From NCBI RefSeq assembly GCF_020194175.1, contig NZ_JADYVX010000012.1:1-64000 (forward strand): a stretch of DNA of 64,000 nt, given 5' to 3'. The notes beneath the pieces are model-generated. The model had not been told where the DNA came from. It saw nothing but the letters and a program-made list of their open reading frames with translations, and searched no databases. The DNA comes from Bradyrhizobium sp. BRP22. GTDB lineage: Bacteria > Pseudomonadota > Alphaproteobacteria > Rhizobiales > Xanthobacteraceae. Below, piece after piece: positions 25,498-34,419 of the stretch. The stretch's first letter is position 1; every line of letters starts with the position of its first letter. Position numbers and translations under genes: made by a program.

Positions 25498-28400
25498 GCG
25501 ATTTCTCTTTTCGTTTCATGCAGACTTTCGGCAATCAGATCCGCAGCGCGATTGGAACGTGGCATCCATAACCCACGCCGGATTGCCTCCGCGAACCGGG
25601 CAGCCATCTCGCGGAGTGCCGCCGGGTTGGACTGTTCCATGAAATGGCGCATGCGGTCGTCTTCGAGATAGGCCGCGAACAATTGATCGAAGTGGTGATT
25701 TGAGACCGCATCGGTCGAGGCGGCGAAGCCGAACAGATAATCCACGGTCGCCGCCATCTCGAATGCGCCCTTGTAGCCGTGTCGCATGACACCGGCGATC
25801 CATTTCGGGTTGGCGGCGCGGCCGCGCACCACGCGGGATATCTCATGCGCCAGTGGCCGCACGGCCGGCATCTCGGGCCGTGACGTATCGATATGCGCAA
25901 TGCGCGGCGGCTTCCCACGCAATGTCGACACTGTTGCCGCCAGTCCGCCAATGAACTGATAGTAATCGTCGGAGTCCAGGATATCGTGTTCGCGGTTATC
26001 CTGAGCCTGCGCGATCAGGTCGACGTCAGTCAGCCGCGCGACAAGATCGTCACGGGCAGCGCTTCCTTCGGCCCCGGCGCCATAGGAATAGCCGCCCCAA
26101 TCCAGATAGACGTCCGCCAGATCGGCGCGATCGTCCCAGCCGCCCTCATCGATCAAGGCTTGCAGCCCCGCGCCATAGGCGCCCGGCTTCGAGCCGAACA
26201 CGCGATTGCTCGCGCGGCGCTCGGCGAGCTCACGCTCGACGCCGCTTGCTTCCAGCGCCTGCTGCCGTCGGCGAACATTGGCTGCGATCGGATTGGCGTC
26301 GTCGGGTTCGTCGAGCGCCGCGACCGCCGCCACCGCGCTTGCGATGATGTCCATCTGGGTCGGAAACGCGTCCCGAAACAGGCCGGAGACGCGAAACGTC
26401 ACATCGATGCGCGGACGCTTCAGTTCGGACAATGCGGTGATCGCAAAGCCGGTCACCCGTCCGGAAGTTTCCTCCCACACGGGCCGGGCGCCGATCAAGG
26501 CGAGCGCCTGTGCAACATCATCGCCGCCGGTGCGCATGTTGGCGGTCCCCCAGGCTGACAACGCGATCGTGCGCGGCCATTCACCGGTTTCCTGCCAGAA
26601 GGATTCGACGAGCCGTTCGGCCGCCAACTGTCCGATCCGCCAGGCCGAGGGAGTTGGCACCGCGCGCACATCGACGGCGAAGAAGTTGCGGCCGGTCGGC
26701 AGCACGTCGGGCCTGCCACGCGTCGGCGCGCCCGACGGACCGGGTGGCACGAAGCGGCCGGCGAGCCCCCGCAGCAATGCCGACATCTCCTGCGACGGGC
26801 TCGCGTCGATGGCCGGACGCAATCTCGTCTCGATCCAGTGCAGTACGGCCGTCGTGCGCACCCACGAGGGATCCGGCTTCATCTCACCCGAGACCAGCCG
26901 CTGCGCCAGTTCTTCGATCCGCTCGACGGTGTCTCCTGTCGTGCGCCACAAGCCCGAGCCGAGCTCGGCCAGGACCGCGGGTCGCGGCCCGGTGAATGTG
27001 CCAGCGAGATCGCGGGCCAGCGGATCGAAATCGGCAAGCCCGAGATCGAGCGCCAGCGAGCGATGCAGCGAGGCGTCTTCAGGCTTGCGGTCCGAACGCG
27101 GGACTCGCGCAATCGAGACGAGCAGATCGGTGCATTGTTTCGCATCCGGCGCACGCCCGAACACGTGGAGGCCGTCGCGGATCTGCATCTCCTTGATGTC
27201 GCACAAATGCGCGTCGAGCGCGCGCAGCGCCTCGCCGACCGGCATGTCCCGCGTCAGGTTGACGTCGGCATCGAGCCGCTGCGCCCGTGCCATCGAAAGG
27301 ATGTCCTCGGCGATGACGGCCGCGCGTTTCGGATCGAGATCGGTCGCAACAGAATACTCGTCCACCATCGATTCCAGCCGCGCCAGATCGTCATGCAGTC
27401 CGGCGCGGGTCACCGGTGGCGTCAGGTGATCGATGATCACCGCAGAGGAGCGGCGCTTGGCCTGGACGCCCTCGCCGGGATCATTCACGATGAACGGGTA
27501 GAGGTGCGGCAACGGGCCGAGCACTGCATCCGGCAGGCAATCGGCGGAGAGCCCGGTGCTCTTGCCCGGCAGCCATTCGAGATTGCCGTGCTTGCCGAGA
27601 TGAACGATCGCGTGGGCGTCGAAGACGCGGCGCAGCCAAAGATAGAACGCCAGATAGTGGTGGGGCGGTAGGAGGTCCGGATCGTGGTAGGTGCTCTTGG
27701 GATCGATGTTGTAGCCTCGCGCCGGCTGCACGCCGACCACGATGTTGCCGAAGCGATGCAGGCCGAGACGGAACACGCCGTCGGCAACGTGCGGGTCATG
27801 CGCAGGGGCACCCCAACGTTCCGTCACTGCACGCTGAACATTGGGAGGAAGCGCGCCAAATTCCGCCTCGTATTCGGCGAGCGGCCATGACGCGCCGCCA
27901 CACCGCAAGGCGCGGTCGCTGAGCGCATTGGTCGGTCCCTCCTGCACGAGCCGCATCATGCCGGCCGCGTCATCAGGCGCGCCGAAAATCTCGTACCCCT
28001 CGTTTCTCATCGCAGCGAGGATTCCGATCAGGCTTTGCGGCGTATCCAGACCGACGCCATTGGCGAGACGGCCGTCACGATTGGGATAGTTGGCGAGAAT
28101 GATGGCGATCCGTCGCTCGTTCGCAGGCGTACGGCGCAGCCGCACCCACGCCGCGGCGAGATCGACCGTGGCCTGGACCCGATCCTCGACGGGCCGAAAG
28201 GCCGTCGGCGTGAAGGAGCCGAGGCTCTGTCCGGATTCCTTGAACGCTATGGCATTGGCGAAGATGCGCCCATCGACCTCCGGCAGGACCACATGCATGG
28301 CAAGGTCGCGCGGATTGAGGCCGCGGGTCGAACTTTCCCAGCTCTTGCGGGAGATGCCGGCCTGAGCGACCTGCAGCACGGGACAATCGGTCTCCGACAA

Positions 28401-29204
28401 GATCCCCGCATTCGCCCGCGCGGTCGCCGTCGCAAAGGCCGTCGCGTTCACGATGATGTCGGGCGGATGCGCGGCAAGCGCCGTGCGGAGAAATGCGATC
28501 GAGCGTTCATCCTTGAGGCTCGTGACATAGAGCCCGACCACATTGAGACCGCGAGCCTTCAGCGCCGAGCACAGTGTATCGATCGCGGCCGTATCGCCGC
28601 CCGCGACCAGGGCTCGGTAGAAGATCACGGCGGCGTTGGGGCGCTCATCGGCGGCAGGTTCGCCGTTCCAGAAACCGGCCGCCGGCATTGGCCGCGCCGA
28701 GGGCGGCCGGTCGCCGTGGCCTATCAGATGCCCGGCGAAGCGAAGCGCCAACTGCGCGTTGTCGACTCCGCCTTCGGTGCAATAGCGCCACAGTTCATAA
28801 GTCGCGTCGGCATCCAGCGTGCCGCGCGCGGCCAGCGCTGCGTTCCATTCGGTTTCTCCGGGAAGGCAGGCGAACAACGTCCCGCGCCGGATCGCATCGC
28901 GCCGAAGGCTTTCGACGCCATGCGGCCAATAGCTTTCCCCGCCGAGCATCCTCAGCACGACGATCTTCGCCTCATTGAGCGTGCGCTCGACATAGAGATC
29001 GACAGAGGCAGGATGGCCCAGAGCCAGCAGATTGGTGAGGCGAAGGCTTGGGAAGTCCGAAGGCAACGCCGCATGCGCAGCGCCGAACGCCGCAAGATCA
29101 CTGTCCGCGGCGGACAGTATGACGATGTCGGCGGTTTCCTGCCCGAGGTCGCGAGCGACGTCGCCGTCATCGATGCTGCCGCCGCTGTCGAGTTTCAGAT
29201 GCAT
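25494..29204 (-). CDS. cobN: Cobaltochelatase subunit CobN
   Basis: The 1236-residue protein is the large subunit of the aerobic ATP-dependent cobaltochelatase CobNST, which inserts cobalt into hydrogenobyrinic acid a,c-diamide. Characteristic blocks include VVLRMLGGESYWPHGVESLR near the N-terminus, AQAGISRKSWESSTRGLNPR, HLGKHGNLEWLPGKSTGLSA in the middle, and DYYQFIGGLAATVSTLRGKP plus RGRAANPKWIAGVMRHGYKG near the C-terminus. The length fits the family. The partner subunits cobS and cobT (chelatase) are not in this window. It is separated from cobW by 16 bp. Confidence 0.94.
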   Translation of the reverse strand: MHLKLDSGGSIDDGDVARDLGQETADIVILSAADSDLAAFGAAHAALPSDFPSLRLTNLLALGHPASVDLYVERTLNEAKIVVLRMLGGESYWPHGVESLRRDAIRRGTLFACLPGETEWNAALAARGTLDADATYELWRYCTEGGVDNAQLALRFAGHLIGHGDRPPSARPMPAAGFWNGEPAADERPNAAVIFYRALVAGGDTAAIDTLCSALKARGLNVVGLYVTSLKDERSIAFLRTALAAHPPDIIVNATAFATATARANAGILSETDCPVLQVAQAGISRKSWESSTRGLNPRDLAMHVVLPEVDGRIFANAIAFKESGQSLGSFTPTAFRPVEDRVQATVDLAAAWVRLRRTPANERRIAIILANYPNRDGRLANGVGLDTPQSLIGILAAMRNEGYEIFGAPDDAAGMMRLVQEGPTNALSDRALRCGGASWPLAEYEAEFGALPPNVQRAVTERWGAPAHDPHVADGVFRLGLHRFGNIVVGVQPARGYNIDPKSTYHDPDLLPPHHYLAFYLWLRRVFDAHAIVHLGKHGNLEWLPGKSTGLSADCLPDAVLGPLPHLYPFIVNDPGEGVQAKRRSSAVIIDHLTPPVTRAGLHDDLARLESMVDEYSVATDLDPKRAAVIAEDILSMARAQRLDADVNLTRDMPVGEALRALDAHLCDIKEMQIRDGLHVFGRAPDAKQCTDLLVSIARVPRSDRKPEDASLHRSLALDLGLADFDPLARDLAGTFTGPRPAVLAELGSGLWRTTGDTVERIEELAQRLVSGEMKPDPSWVRTTAVLHWIETRLRPAIDASPSQEMSALLRGLAGRFVPPGPSGAPTRGRPDVLPTGRNFFAVDVRAVPTPSAWRIGQLAAERLVESFWQETGEWPRTIALSAWGTANMRTGGDDVAQALALIGARPVWEETSGRVTGFAITALSELKRPRIDVTFRVSGLFRDAFPTQMDIIASAVAAVAALDEPDDANPIAANVRRRQQALEASGVERELAERRASNRVFGSKPGAYGAGLQALIDEGGWDDRADLADVYLDWGGYSYGAGAEGSAARDDLVARLTDVDLIAQAQDNREHDILDSDDYYQFIGGLAATVSTLRGKPPRIAHIDTSRPEMPAVRPLAHEISRVVRGRAANPKWIAGVMRHGYKGAFEMAATVDYLFGFAASTDAVSNHHFDQLFAAYLEDDRMRHFMEQSNPAALREMAARFAEAIRRGLWMPRSNRAADLIAESLHETKREIA

Positions 29205-29220
29205 GCTCGCCCTTCAAAGG

Positions 29221-30234
29221 CTATCCGGCGAGCGTGCGGCGTGCTGCGTCGGCGTCGAAGCCTTTCAGGCCGATCACGACCAGATGCTCGGCCTGTTTGG
29301 CATCGGGTCGCGCAAAGGCCAGTTCGACACGGCTGCCGACCGCCTGCACAACGATTGGCGCAGGCTTTTCCGCGATCCTGGCATGGCCCTTGACGCGCAG
29401 CACGCCCGCCAGACTCAGGACGTCGCTGACCCGCGCGCGCATCGCCTCGATGCTCTCGGCTACCGCGGGCATCACGACAATGCTGTCGAAATCGTCGTGG
29501 TCGTGCTCTTCTTCCTCGCCATGATGGCCTGCCCGGGCAGCGAGGTCGTTCTCGGCGTCGGCCTTCATCCCGATCAGCACGTCAGGAGCAAGGGCTCCGT
29601 GGGAACGGACGACGCGAACGCCCCGCCTCAGTTGCGCGCCAAGCCGGCCTTCGATGTCAGCGAGCACATCTGGCGACACCAGATCGCTCTTGGAAAGGAC
29701 CACAAGATCGGCGCAGGCGAGTTGATCCTCGAACACTTCCTCGATCGGGTCGTCGTGATCGATTTCCGCGTCCGCCGCACGCTGAGCCGCAACTGCATGT
29801 TCGTCGAGCACGACGCGTCCCTCGGACAGCGCCAGCGCATCGACGACGGTGACGACACCATCGACAGTCGCGCGCGTGCGGACCGCGGGCCACGCGAACG
29901 CCTTCAAAAGTGGCTGCGGCAGCGCCAGCCCGGAAGTCTCGATCACGATCGCATCCAGCGGCTGGTCGCGCGTGAGCAGCTTGTCCATGGTCGGAATGAA
30001 ATCGTCGGCGACGGTGCAGCAGATGCAGCCATTGGTCAGCTCGACGATATCGCCCGGCGCACACGCCTTGGCTGCGCATTCCTCGACAAGACCGCCGTCG
30101 AAACCCGCATCTCCGAACTCGTTGACGATAACGGCGATGCGGCGGCCATCGGCCTGCGTCAACAGCGAGCGCAACAGCGTCGTTTTTCCGGCACCGAGGA
30201 ATCCGGTCAGCACGGTGACGGGAACACGGGACAT
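29221..30234 (-). CDS. cobW: CobW-family G3E GTPase, cobalt/zinc metallochaperone
   Basis: The 337-residue protein has the GTPase P-loop TVLTGFLGAGKTTLLRSLLT, the family switch region VIVNEFGDAGFDG, the metal-binding CxCC motif LTNGCICCTV and the NKxD-like VLSKSDLV. A His/Glu/Asp-rich stretch (HHGEEEEHDHDDFDS, about 225-240) is typical of metal-handling COG0523 proteins. A CobW C-terminal domain follows. It is thought to deliver cobalt to CobN, which is encoded 16 bp downstream. It lies between cobU and cobN in the same operon. Confidence 0.93.
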   Translation of the reverse strand: MSRVPVTVLTGFLGAGKTTLLRSLLTQADGRRIAVIVNEFGDAGFDGGLVEECAAKACAPGDIVELTNGCICCTVADDFIPTMDKLLTRDQPLDAIVIETSGLALPQPLLKAFAWPAVRTRATVDGVVTVVDALALSEGRVVLDEHAVAAQRAADAEIDHDDPIEEVFEDQLACADLVVLSKSDLVSPDVLADIEGRLGAQLRRGVRVVRSHGALAPDVLIGMKADAENDLAARAGHHGEEEEHDHDDFDSIVVMPAVAESIEAMRARVSDVLSLAGVLRVKGHARIAEKPAPIVVQAVGSRVELAFARPDAKQAEHLVVIGLKGFDADAARRTLAG

Positions 30235-30247
30235 GTTTCAGGACTCC

Positions 30248-30772
30248 TTAGGAAGAACGTTTGAGCCACAGCGGAAGGCCCGCCACGACGAACACGACAT
30301 TCGGAACGCTTGAGGCGACCATTTGATTGAGACGGCCCTGCGCATCGCGGAAATCGCGGCCGAGCCTGCTTTCGGGAACGATGCCGAGACCGACCTCGTT
30401 CGACACCAGGACGACAGGACTTGCAGCAACGCCAAGAAACTGCACGAGACGTTTCGCCTCGCCATCTACATCACGTTCGGCGAGCATCAGATTCGAGAGC
30501 CACAACGTCAGGCAATCCACCAGAACCGCGCGACCGGGCCGCGATACCTGCGTCAGGACTTCGATGAGCGCCAGCGGCTCCTCCACCGTGGTCCAATCCA
30601 AGCCGCGCCGGTTGCGATGATGCGCGATCCTGTCCTTCATCTCGCCGTCATCAGGCGTCGCCGTTGCCAGATACACGGCCGCAAGGCCGCTTTCGGCGAT
30701 CATCCGCTCGGCAAAGGTGGATTTGCCCGAGCGTGCGCCTCCCAGCACCAGCGTGGTCGAGAGCGATGTCAT
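30248..30772 (-). CDS. cobU: Adenosylcobinamide kinase / adenosylcobinamide-phosphate guanylyltransferase
   Basis: The 174-residue protein starts MTSLSTTLVLGGARSGKSTF, which contains the P-loop GGARSGKS. It continues with VYLATATPDDGEMKDRIAHH, RRGLDWTTVEEPLALIEVL, VDCLTLWLSNLM and SNEVGLGIVPESRLGRDFRD, all standard CobU/CobP blocks including the GMP-accepting His. It phosphorylates adenosylcobinamide and attaches GMP for nucleotide-loop assembly. The frame is open upstream, but this ATG overlaps the DUF1636 stop by 4 bp and begins exactly at the conserved N-terminus. Confidence 0.93.
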   Translation of the reverse strand: MTSLSTTLVLGGARSGKSTFAERMIAESGLAAVYLATATPDDGEMKDRIAHHRNRRGLDWTTVEEPLALIEVLTQVSRPGRAVLVDCLTLWLSNLMLAERDVDGEAKRLVQFLGVAASPVVLVSNEVGLGIVPESRLGRDFRDAQGRLNQMVASSVPNVVFVVAGLPLWLKRSS

Positions 30773-31218
30773 TTCGGGGCGCTGCCATCTTCGGGCGACC
30801 AGCGAAGGGGCGGCAGCCGCGCCACCATCCCCTTGCGCAGGATTTCGGCGCGCTCGCGCCATGGCACCAGGCCATACATCGACTTGCGATAGGACTCGAC
30901 GAAAGACATGACGGCGACAGCACCCTCGGGCTGAAGGTCGCCGAACAGGAATGTGTAACCGTCCGAACTCGAAACCGCCACCGTGGTCGGCCGCTTGCAT
31001 ACGCTGAGGCACTGCACGCGCCGCACCTGAACGGAGCCATTGTGCTCGGCCGCGGCGGCGTTGACGGCGTCGAACATCGCCGGGCCTGCCAGCACGCCGT
31101 CGGCCGTCTTGCAGGTGACGCAAACGCTCACGACGACGGGGCCGCCGGGCGCTGCGGCTGGCACAGTTTCATCCGGGCGAGGATCAGAATCTTGCTGATC
31201 GAAGTCGTTGCGATCCAT
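30769..31218 (-). CDS. DUF1636 Cys-rich protein of cobalamin operons
   Basis: From the ATG at 31218 this encodes 149 residues. Four cysteines in VVSVCVTCKTADG and VQCLSVCKRPTTVA form a thioredoxin-like [2Fe-2S]-type pattern (DUF1636). The rest is QPEGAVAVMSFVESYRKSMY and PWRERAEILRKGMVARLPPL. DUF1636 genes recur next to cobW/cobN in alphaproteobacteria. The biochemical role is not established; metal or electron handling for corrin cobalt is a reasonable inference. It is the first gene behind the minus-strand riboswitch. Confidence 0.88.
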   Translation of the reverse strand: MDRNDFDQQDSDPRPDETVPAAAPGGPVVVSVCVTCKTADGVLAGPAMFDAVNAAAAEHNGSVQVRRVQCLSVCKRPTTVAVSSSDGYTFLFGDLQPEGAVAVMSFVESYRKSMYGLVPWRERAEILRKGMVARLPPLRWSPEDGSAPK

Positions 31219-31342
31219 CACAATGCTTACGTCTGGCCATGACGGCCGCGAGCTTTGTTGGATCGCGTTCGACGGTGGAACGACCATCGAACTCATTCCG
31301 TCCGGTGCACCCCGCCCGACGAACCTCCAAAGCACAGTGCGC

Positions 31343-31503
31343 GATGGCAGGTCTCCTGGCTCGCGGGTCGTCGCCTCCCGCCGCCTTCCCGGTCATCCCA
31401 GTGGCCTCGGCTTTGGCTCGCCGCTTACAGTTGCGGGGGCAGCGCCGGCATTGCACCGGCTTCCCTTTTTCACCTTCCCGAAGGAAGGACCATCGTTGCC
31501 ACG
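31343..31503 (-). ncRNA. Cobalamin riboswitch upstream of DUF1636-cobU-cobW-cobN-cobO-cobQ
   Basis: Read on the minus strand, the element has GGAAGGTGAAAAAGGGAAGC, GGTGCAATGCCGGCGCTGCC followed by CCCGCAACTGTAAGCGGCGA, GCCACTGGGATGACCGGGAA, GGCGGGAGGCG and the 3' GCGAGCCAGGAGACCTGCC. These are the class-defining boxes of the B12 riboswitch. It ends about 125 bp before the DUF1636 start. It should repress the six-gene synthesis operon when coenzyme B12 is plentiful. cobT diverges from the other side and is not downstream of it. Confidence 0.95.
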
Positions 31504-31583
31504 CTAGCTGTCCCTGCGACGGCGGTCAACCGCGGTTGACCCACCCGCCTCCTTCGGTCACTTAAGGCGCGCACGAGGAGCCC

Positions 31584-32639
31584 ATGACCTTCCAAATTCC
31601 ATCAGACTGGCAAATCCCCACGATCACTCCCCTCGATCAGGCGCTTGCCAGGACGATGCGCACGCGCATCGACGGCAAAGCCAAGCCGCCGGGCTCGCTC
31701 GGACGGATCGAAGACCTGGCCGTGCAACTCGGCACGATCGCCCATCCATCCCCTGCGGCGTTCCAAAACGCCGCTCTGCTCGTGTTCGCCGGCGATCATG
31801 GGCTGACGGAAGAGGGCGTTTCGCAATATCCCTCCGCCGTGACGGCCGCGATGGTGAGGACCTATCTCGCAGGTCGCGCCAGCGCCAACGCCTTTGCGGC
31901 CGCCTCAGATGTCAGGGTCCGCGTCGTGGACGCCGGCGTCGCCGGCGAGTTGCCTTCGCATCCCGACCTCCTCGACATCAAGATTCGAGCCGGCACTGCG
32001 AATTCTGCGCGGCAGGCGGCCATGTCGCCTCAAGAAGCGCACAAGGCACTCGCTGCCGGTTTTGCGATAGCTTCCGCTGAGATCGAGGCAGGCGCCGACA
32101 TCATCGCGCTTGGCGAAATGGGAATAGGCAACACGGCGTCTTCAGCGCTTCTGGTGCATCGGCTGGCGCCCGCTCCCTTGGATGACTGCATCGGCGTCGG
32201 CGCCGGCCAGGACGAGCCAGGCATGGCGCGTAAGCGCGCCGCCATCCACAAGGCGGCCAATCGCAGCGACGTCACCGCGCCGTTCGATGTGCTGAGGGAA
32301 TTTGGCGGCCTGGAAATCGCGATGATGGCGGGCGCTGCGCTTGGCGCCGCATCACATCGGCGCCCGGTTGTCATTGACGGGTTCATTTCGTCCGCTGCCG
32401 CCCTTGTTGCCGTCCGGCTGGCGCCGGCGGCGCGTGACTATTGCGTGTTCGCGCATCGGTCGGCCGAAAAGGGTCACGATATCGTATTGACGGCCCTTCA
32501 GGCGCAACCGCTGCTCAATCTCGACATGAGACTCGGCGAGGGCACCGGCGCGCTGCTGGCGGTGCCGCTGCTGCGCGCGGCGTCCCGCCTGCTGACCGAC
32601 GTCGCCGACCTCAGCGATGTGCTCGAGGGAAGGATCTAG
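31584..32639 (+). CDS. cobT: Nicotinate-nucleotide--dimethylbenzimidazole phosphoribosyltransferase
   Basis: The 351-residue CobT transfers phosphoribose from nicotinate mononucleotide to dimethylbenzimidazole to make alpha-ribazole phosphate. Family blocks are KPPGSLGRIEDLAVQLGTI, LVFAGDHGLTEEGVSQYPSA, ALGEMGIGNTASSALLVHRL, PVVIDGFISSAAALVAVRLA and the substrate loop MRLGEGTGALLAVPLLRAA. It diverges from the riboswitch-led operon and converges with bioR, with 1 bp between their stop codons. Confidence 0.95.
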   Translation: MTFQIPSDWQIPTITPLDQALARTMRTRIDGKAKPPGSLGRIEDLAVQLGTIAHPSPAAFQNAALLVFAGDHGLTEEGVSQYPSAVTAAMVRTYLAGRASANAFAAASDVRVRVVDAGVAGELPSHPDLLDIKIRAGTANSARQAAMSPQEAHKALAAGFAIASAEIEAGADIIALGEMGIGNTASSALLVHRLAPAPLDDCIGVGAGQDEPGMARKRAAIHKAANRSDVTAPFDVLREFGGLEIAMMAGAALGAASHRRPVVIDGFISSAAALVAVRLAPAARDYCVFAHRSAEKGHDIVLTALQAQPLLNLDMRLGEGTGALLAVPLLRAASRLLTDVADLSDVLEGRI

Positions 32640-32640
32640 C

Positions 32641-33279
32641 CTACGGCGCGGGAATTGCGAGCCGCTCGATGGTCTGGATGTGACGCGCGAGGAGGCTACA
32701 GGCTTGATCCACGTTGCGTGCCCGCAATGCGTGCAGGATCAGGCGGTGATCCTGATTGGACCGCGGCCGCCAACCGGCGTTGCGGGCCATTGCGAACACC
32801 AATCGCGAGTTTGCAAGCTGCAAGCCGTCGAGGCTAGCGAGCAGTCGCGGCATCGCGCAGGGGGCCACCAGCGCATGATGAAAGGCACGGTTGGCGGCCT
32901 CAAATTCGTGGATCGTCTCGGCGTTATCTGCCTCAATCAACGCCAGCTCGATACGCGCCAGATGAGCTGACGTCAGCTTCGGCGCGGCGTTCCGCAGCGC
33001 GACGACTTCGAGCGCCGCACGCATCTCGGCAATTTCCTTCACCGAGTTGGTATCGAGCGGCGCAACGCGCACCCCGCGACGGGGCACAGCGACGACAAGA
33101 TGCTGAGCTTCCAGTTGGCGAAACGCTTCCCGCACCGGCACATGGCTCGAACCGAATTCCCGCGCAATGTGGTCCTGCCGAAGCGGCGCATCCGGCTGCA
33201 ACGTGCCGTTGATGATGCGCGCCCCGATTGACTCGGCAATACGCCCCGCCGTGGTCGTGTTCTCATCACCAGCGATCAT
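32641..33279 (-). CDS. bioR: GntR-family biotin operon repressor
   Basis: The 212-residue regulator has an N-terminal winged helix (about 12-75: SIGARIINGTLQPDAPLRQD, FGSSHVPVREAFRQLEAQHL) and an FCD-type helical C-terminal domain (about 80-205). It diverges from bioB, and the intergenic DNA carries TTATCTATNA boxes like the sites known for alphaproteobacterial BioR. One box begins 4 bp upstream of its own start codon, which suggests autoregulation. The effector is uncertain in this family. Confidence 0.9.
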   Translation of the reverse strand: MIAGDENTTTAGRIAESIGARIINGTLQPDAPLRQDHIAREFGSSHVPVREAFRQLEAQHLVVAVPRRGVRVAPLDTNSVKEIAEMRAALEVVALRNAAPKLTSAHLARIELALIEADNAETIHEFEAANRAFHHALVAPCAMPRLLASLDGLQLANSRLVFAMARNAGWRPRSNQDHRLILHALRARNVDQACSLLARHIQTIERLAIPAP

Positions 33280-33282
33280 AGA

Positions 33283-33292
33283 TTATCTATCA
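33283..33292. promoter_or_regulatory. BioR-like operator 1 (bioR-proximal)
   Basis: TTATCTATCA matches the TTAT(C/G)(T/A)ATAA-like BioR consensus. It lies 4 bp upstream of the bioR start codon, placed to block bioR expression. Confidence 0.7.
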
Positions 33293-33346
33293 TAAAAGCG
33301 CGTGCGCCTGTCAACGCCCTCGGCTAACATCAATCTTAGATAAGGA

Positions 33347-33356
33347 TCATAGATAA
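33347..33356. promoter_or_regulatory. BioR-like operator 2
   Basis: TCATAGATAA is the reverse complement of TTATCTATGA, the same box as operator 3 in the opposite orientation. The two are 9 bp apart and form a larger dyad just upstream of bioB. A degenerate half box (TTAGATAAGG) lies at 33336. Confidence 0.75.
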
Positions 33357-33365
33357 TATACCAAT

Positions 33366-33375
33366 TTATCTATGA
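33366..33375. promoter_or_regulatory. BioR-like operator 3 (bioB-proximal)
   Basis: TTATCTATGA lies about 30 bp before the chosen bioB start and overlaps an upstream in-frame ATG at 33372. This argues that the upstream ATG is not the translation start. It is consistent with repression of the bio operon by BioR. Confidence 0.78.
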
Positions 33376-33404
33376 AATCGTCCCGTGAGAAAGGCAGGTC
33401 TTCT

Positions 33405-34409
33405 ATGGTTCATGCGGTGAAAGCGAAGCGGAGCGACAGCCATGAAACAGTCCGCACTGACTGGGACCGCGCAGAGGCCGAGGCACTCTACGCCCTGCCG
33501 TTTGCCGACCTGATGTTTCAGGCTCAGAGCATTCATCGCAGCAATTTCGATCCGAACCATGTCGAGACGGCAAGCCTGCTCAGCATCAAGACAGGAGGTT
33601 GTCCGGAAGACTGCGGCTACTGCTCACAGAGCGCACATTACGACACCGGCCTGAAGGCCACGCGCCTGATGGACAAGGCGGACGTGATTGCGACCGCGCA
33701 GCGCGCGAGGGACGCCGGCGCTACCCGCTTCTGCATGGCCGCCGCCTGGCGCAATCCGAAGGACCGCGACCTCGAGAAGGTCTGCGAGATGGTGAGCGCC
33801 GTGAAAGGTCTCGGCATGGAGACCTGCGTCACGCTCGGCATGCTGACCCCCGATCAGGCCGCGCGGCTCTCCGAAGCCGGGCTCGACTTCTACAATCACA
33901 ACGTCGACACCTCGCCCGAGTTCTACGACAAGATCATCACCACCCGCACTCTCAAGGATCGGATCGACACACTGGCGCATGTGCGCGATGCCGGCATCAA
34001 GGTCTGCTGCGGCGGCATCGTCGGCATGGGCGAGCGCGTTGACGACCGGCTGGGCATGCTGGTCCTGCTCGCCAATCTGCCCGTTCATCCGGAGAGCGTG
34101 CCGATCAACCTCTGGAACGAGGTCAAGGGCGTTCCGGTCAACGACACCGCGGAGCGGCCCGATCCGATCGCGCTGGTGCGGCTGATCGCGGTCGCCCGCA
34201 TCCTGATGCCGAAGAGCGTGGTGCGACTCTCCGCGGGACGGCAATACATGAGCGACGAACTTCAGGCCCTCTGTTTCCTCGCCGGCGCAAACTCCATCTT
34301 CATTGGTGACGTCCTCCTGACCACCCAAAACCCGCAGCGCGATCGCGACGCGAACCTGCTGGAGCGGCTCGGCGTGACGTCCCGGCTTAGCCAAGGCCAG
34401 GTCGCATAG
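33405..34409 (+). CDS. bioB: Biotin synthase
   Basis: BioB is the radical SAM enzyme that inserts sulfur into dethiobiotin. The 4Fe-4S motif CPEDCGYCSQ is at about 66-75. Further blocks are FCMAAAWRNPKDRDLEKVCE, GLDFYNHNVDTSPEFYDKI, CCGGIVGMGERVDDRLGML and VRLSAGRQYMSDELQALCFL, and the Arg that helps bind the auxiliary cluster is in the last of these. The frame opens at 33372 inside an operator, so I take the ATG at 33405 (MVHAVKAKRSDSHE; 334 residues). It is the first gene of bioB-F-D-A. Confidence 0.94.
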   Translation: MVHAVKAKRSDSHETVRTDWDRAEAEALYALPFADLMFQAQSIHRSNFDPNHVETASLLSIKTGGCPEDCGYCSQSAHYDTGLKATRLMDKADVIATAQRARDAGATRFCMAAAWRNPKDRDLEKVCEMVSAVKGLGMETCVTLGMLTPDQAARLSEAGLDFYNHNVDTSPEFYDKIITTRTLKDRIDTLAHVRDAGIKVCCGGIVGMGERVDDRLGMLVLLANLPVHPESVPINLWNEVKGVPVNDTAERPDPIALVRLIAVARILMPKSVVRLSAGRQYMSDELQALCFLAGANSIFIGDVLLTTQNPQRDRDANLLERLGVTSRLSQGQVA

Positions 34410-34419
34410 GATGTGACCA

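Noticed and set aside
26206..27429. 407-codon plus-strand frame opposite cobN
   Set aside because: Ser/Arg-rich composition and complete antisense overlap with a conserved gene mark it as a shadow.
28035..29393. 452-codon plus-strand frame opposite cobN
   Set aside because: It lies antisense to CobN and CobW, shows no motif, and is Arg-rich, as expected for a third-position GC shadow.
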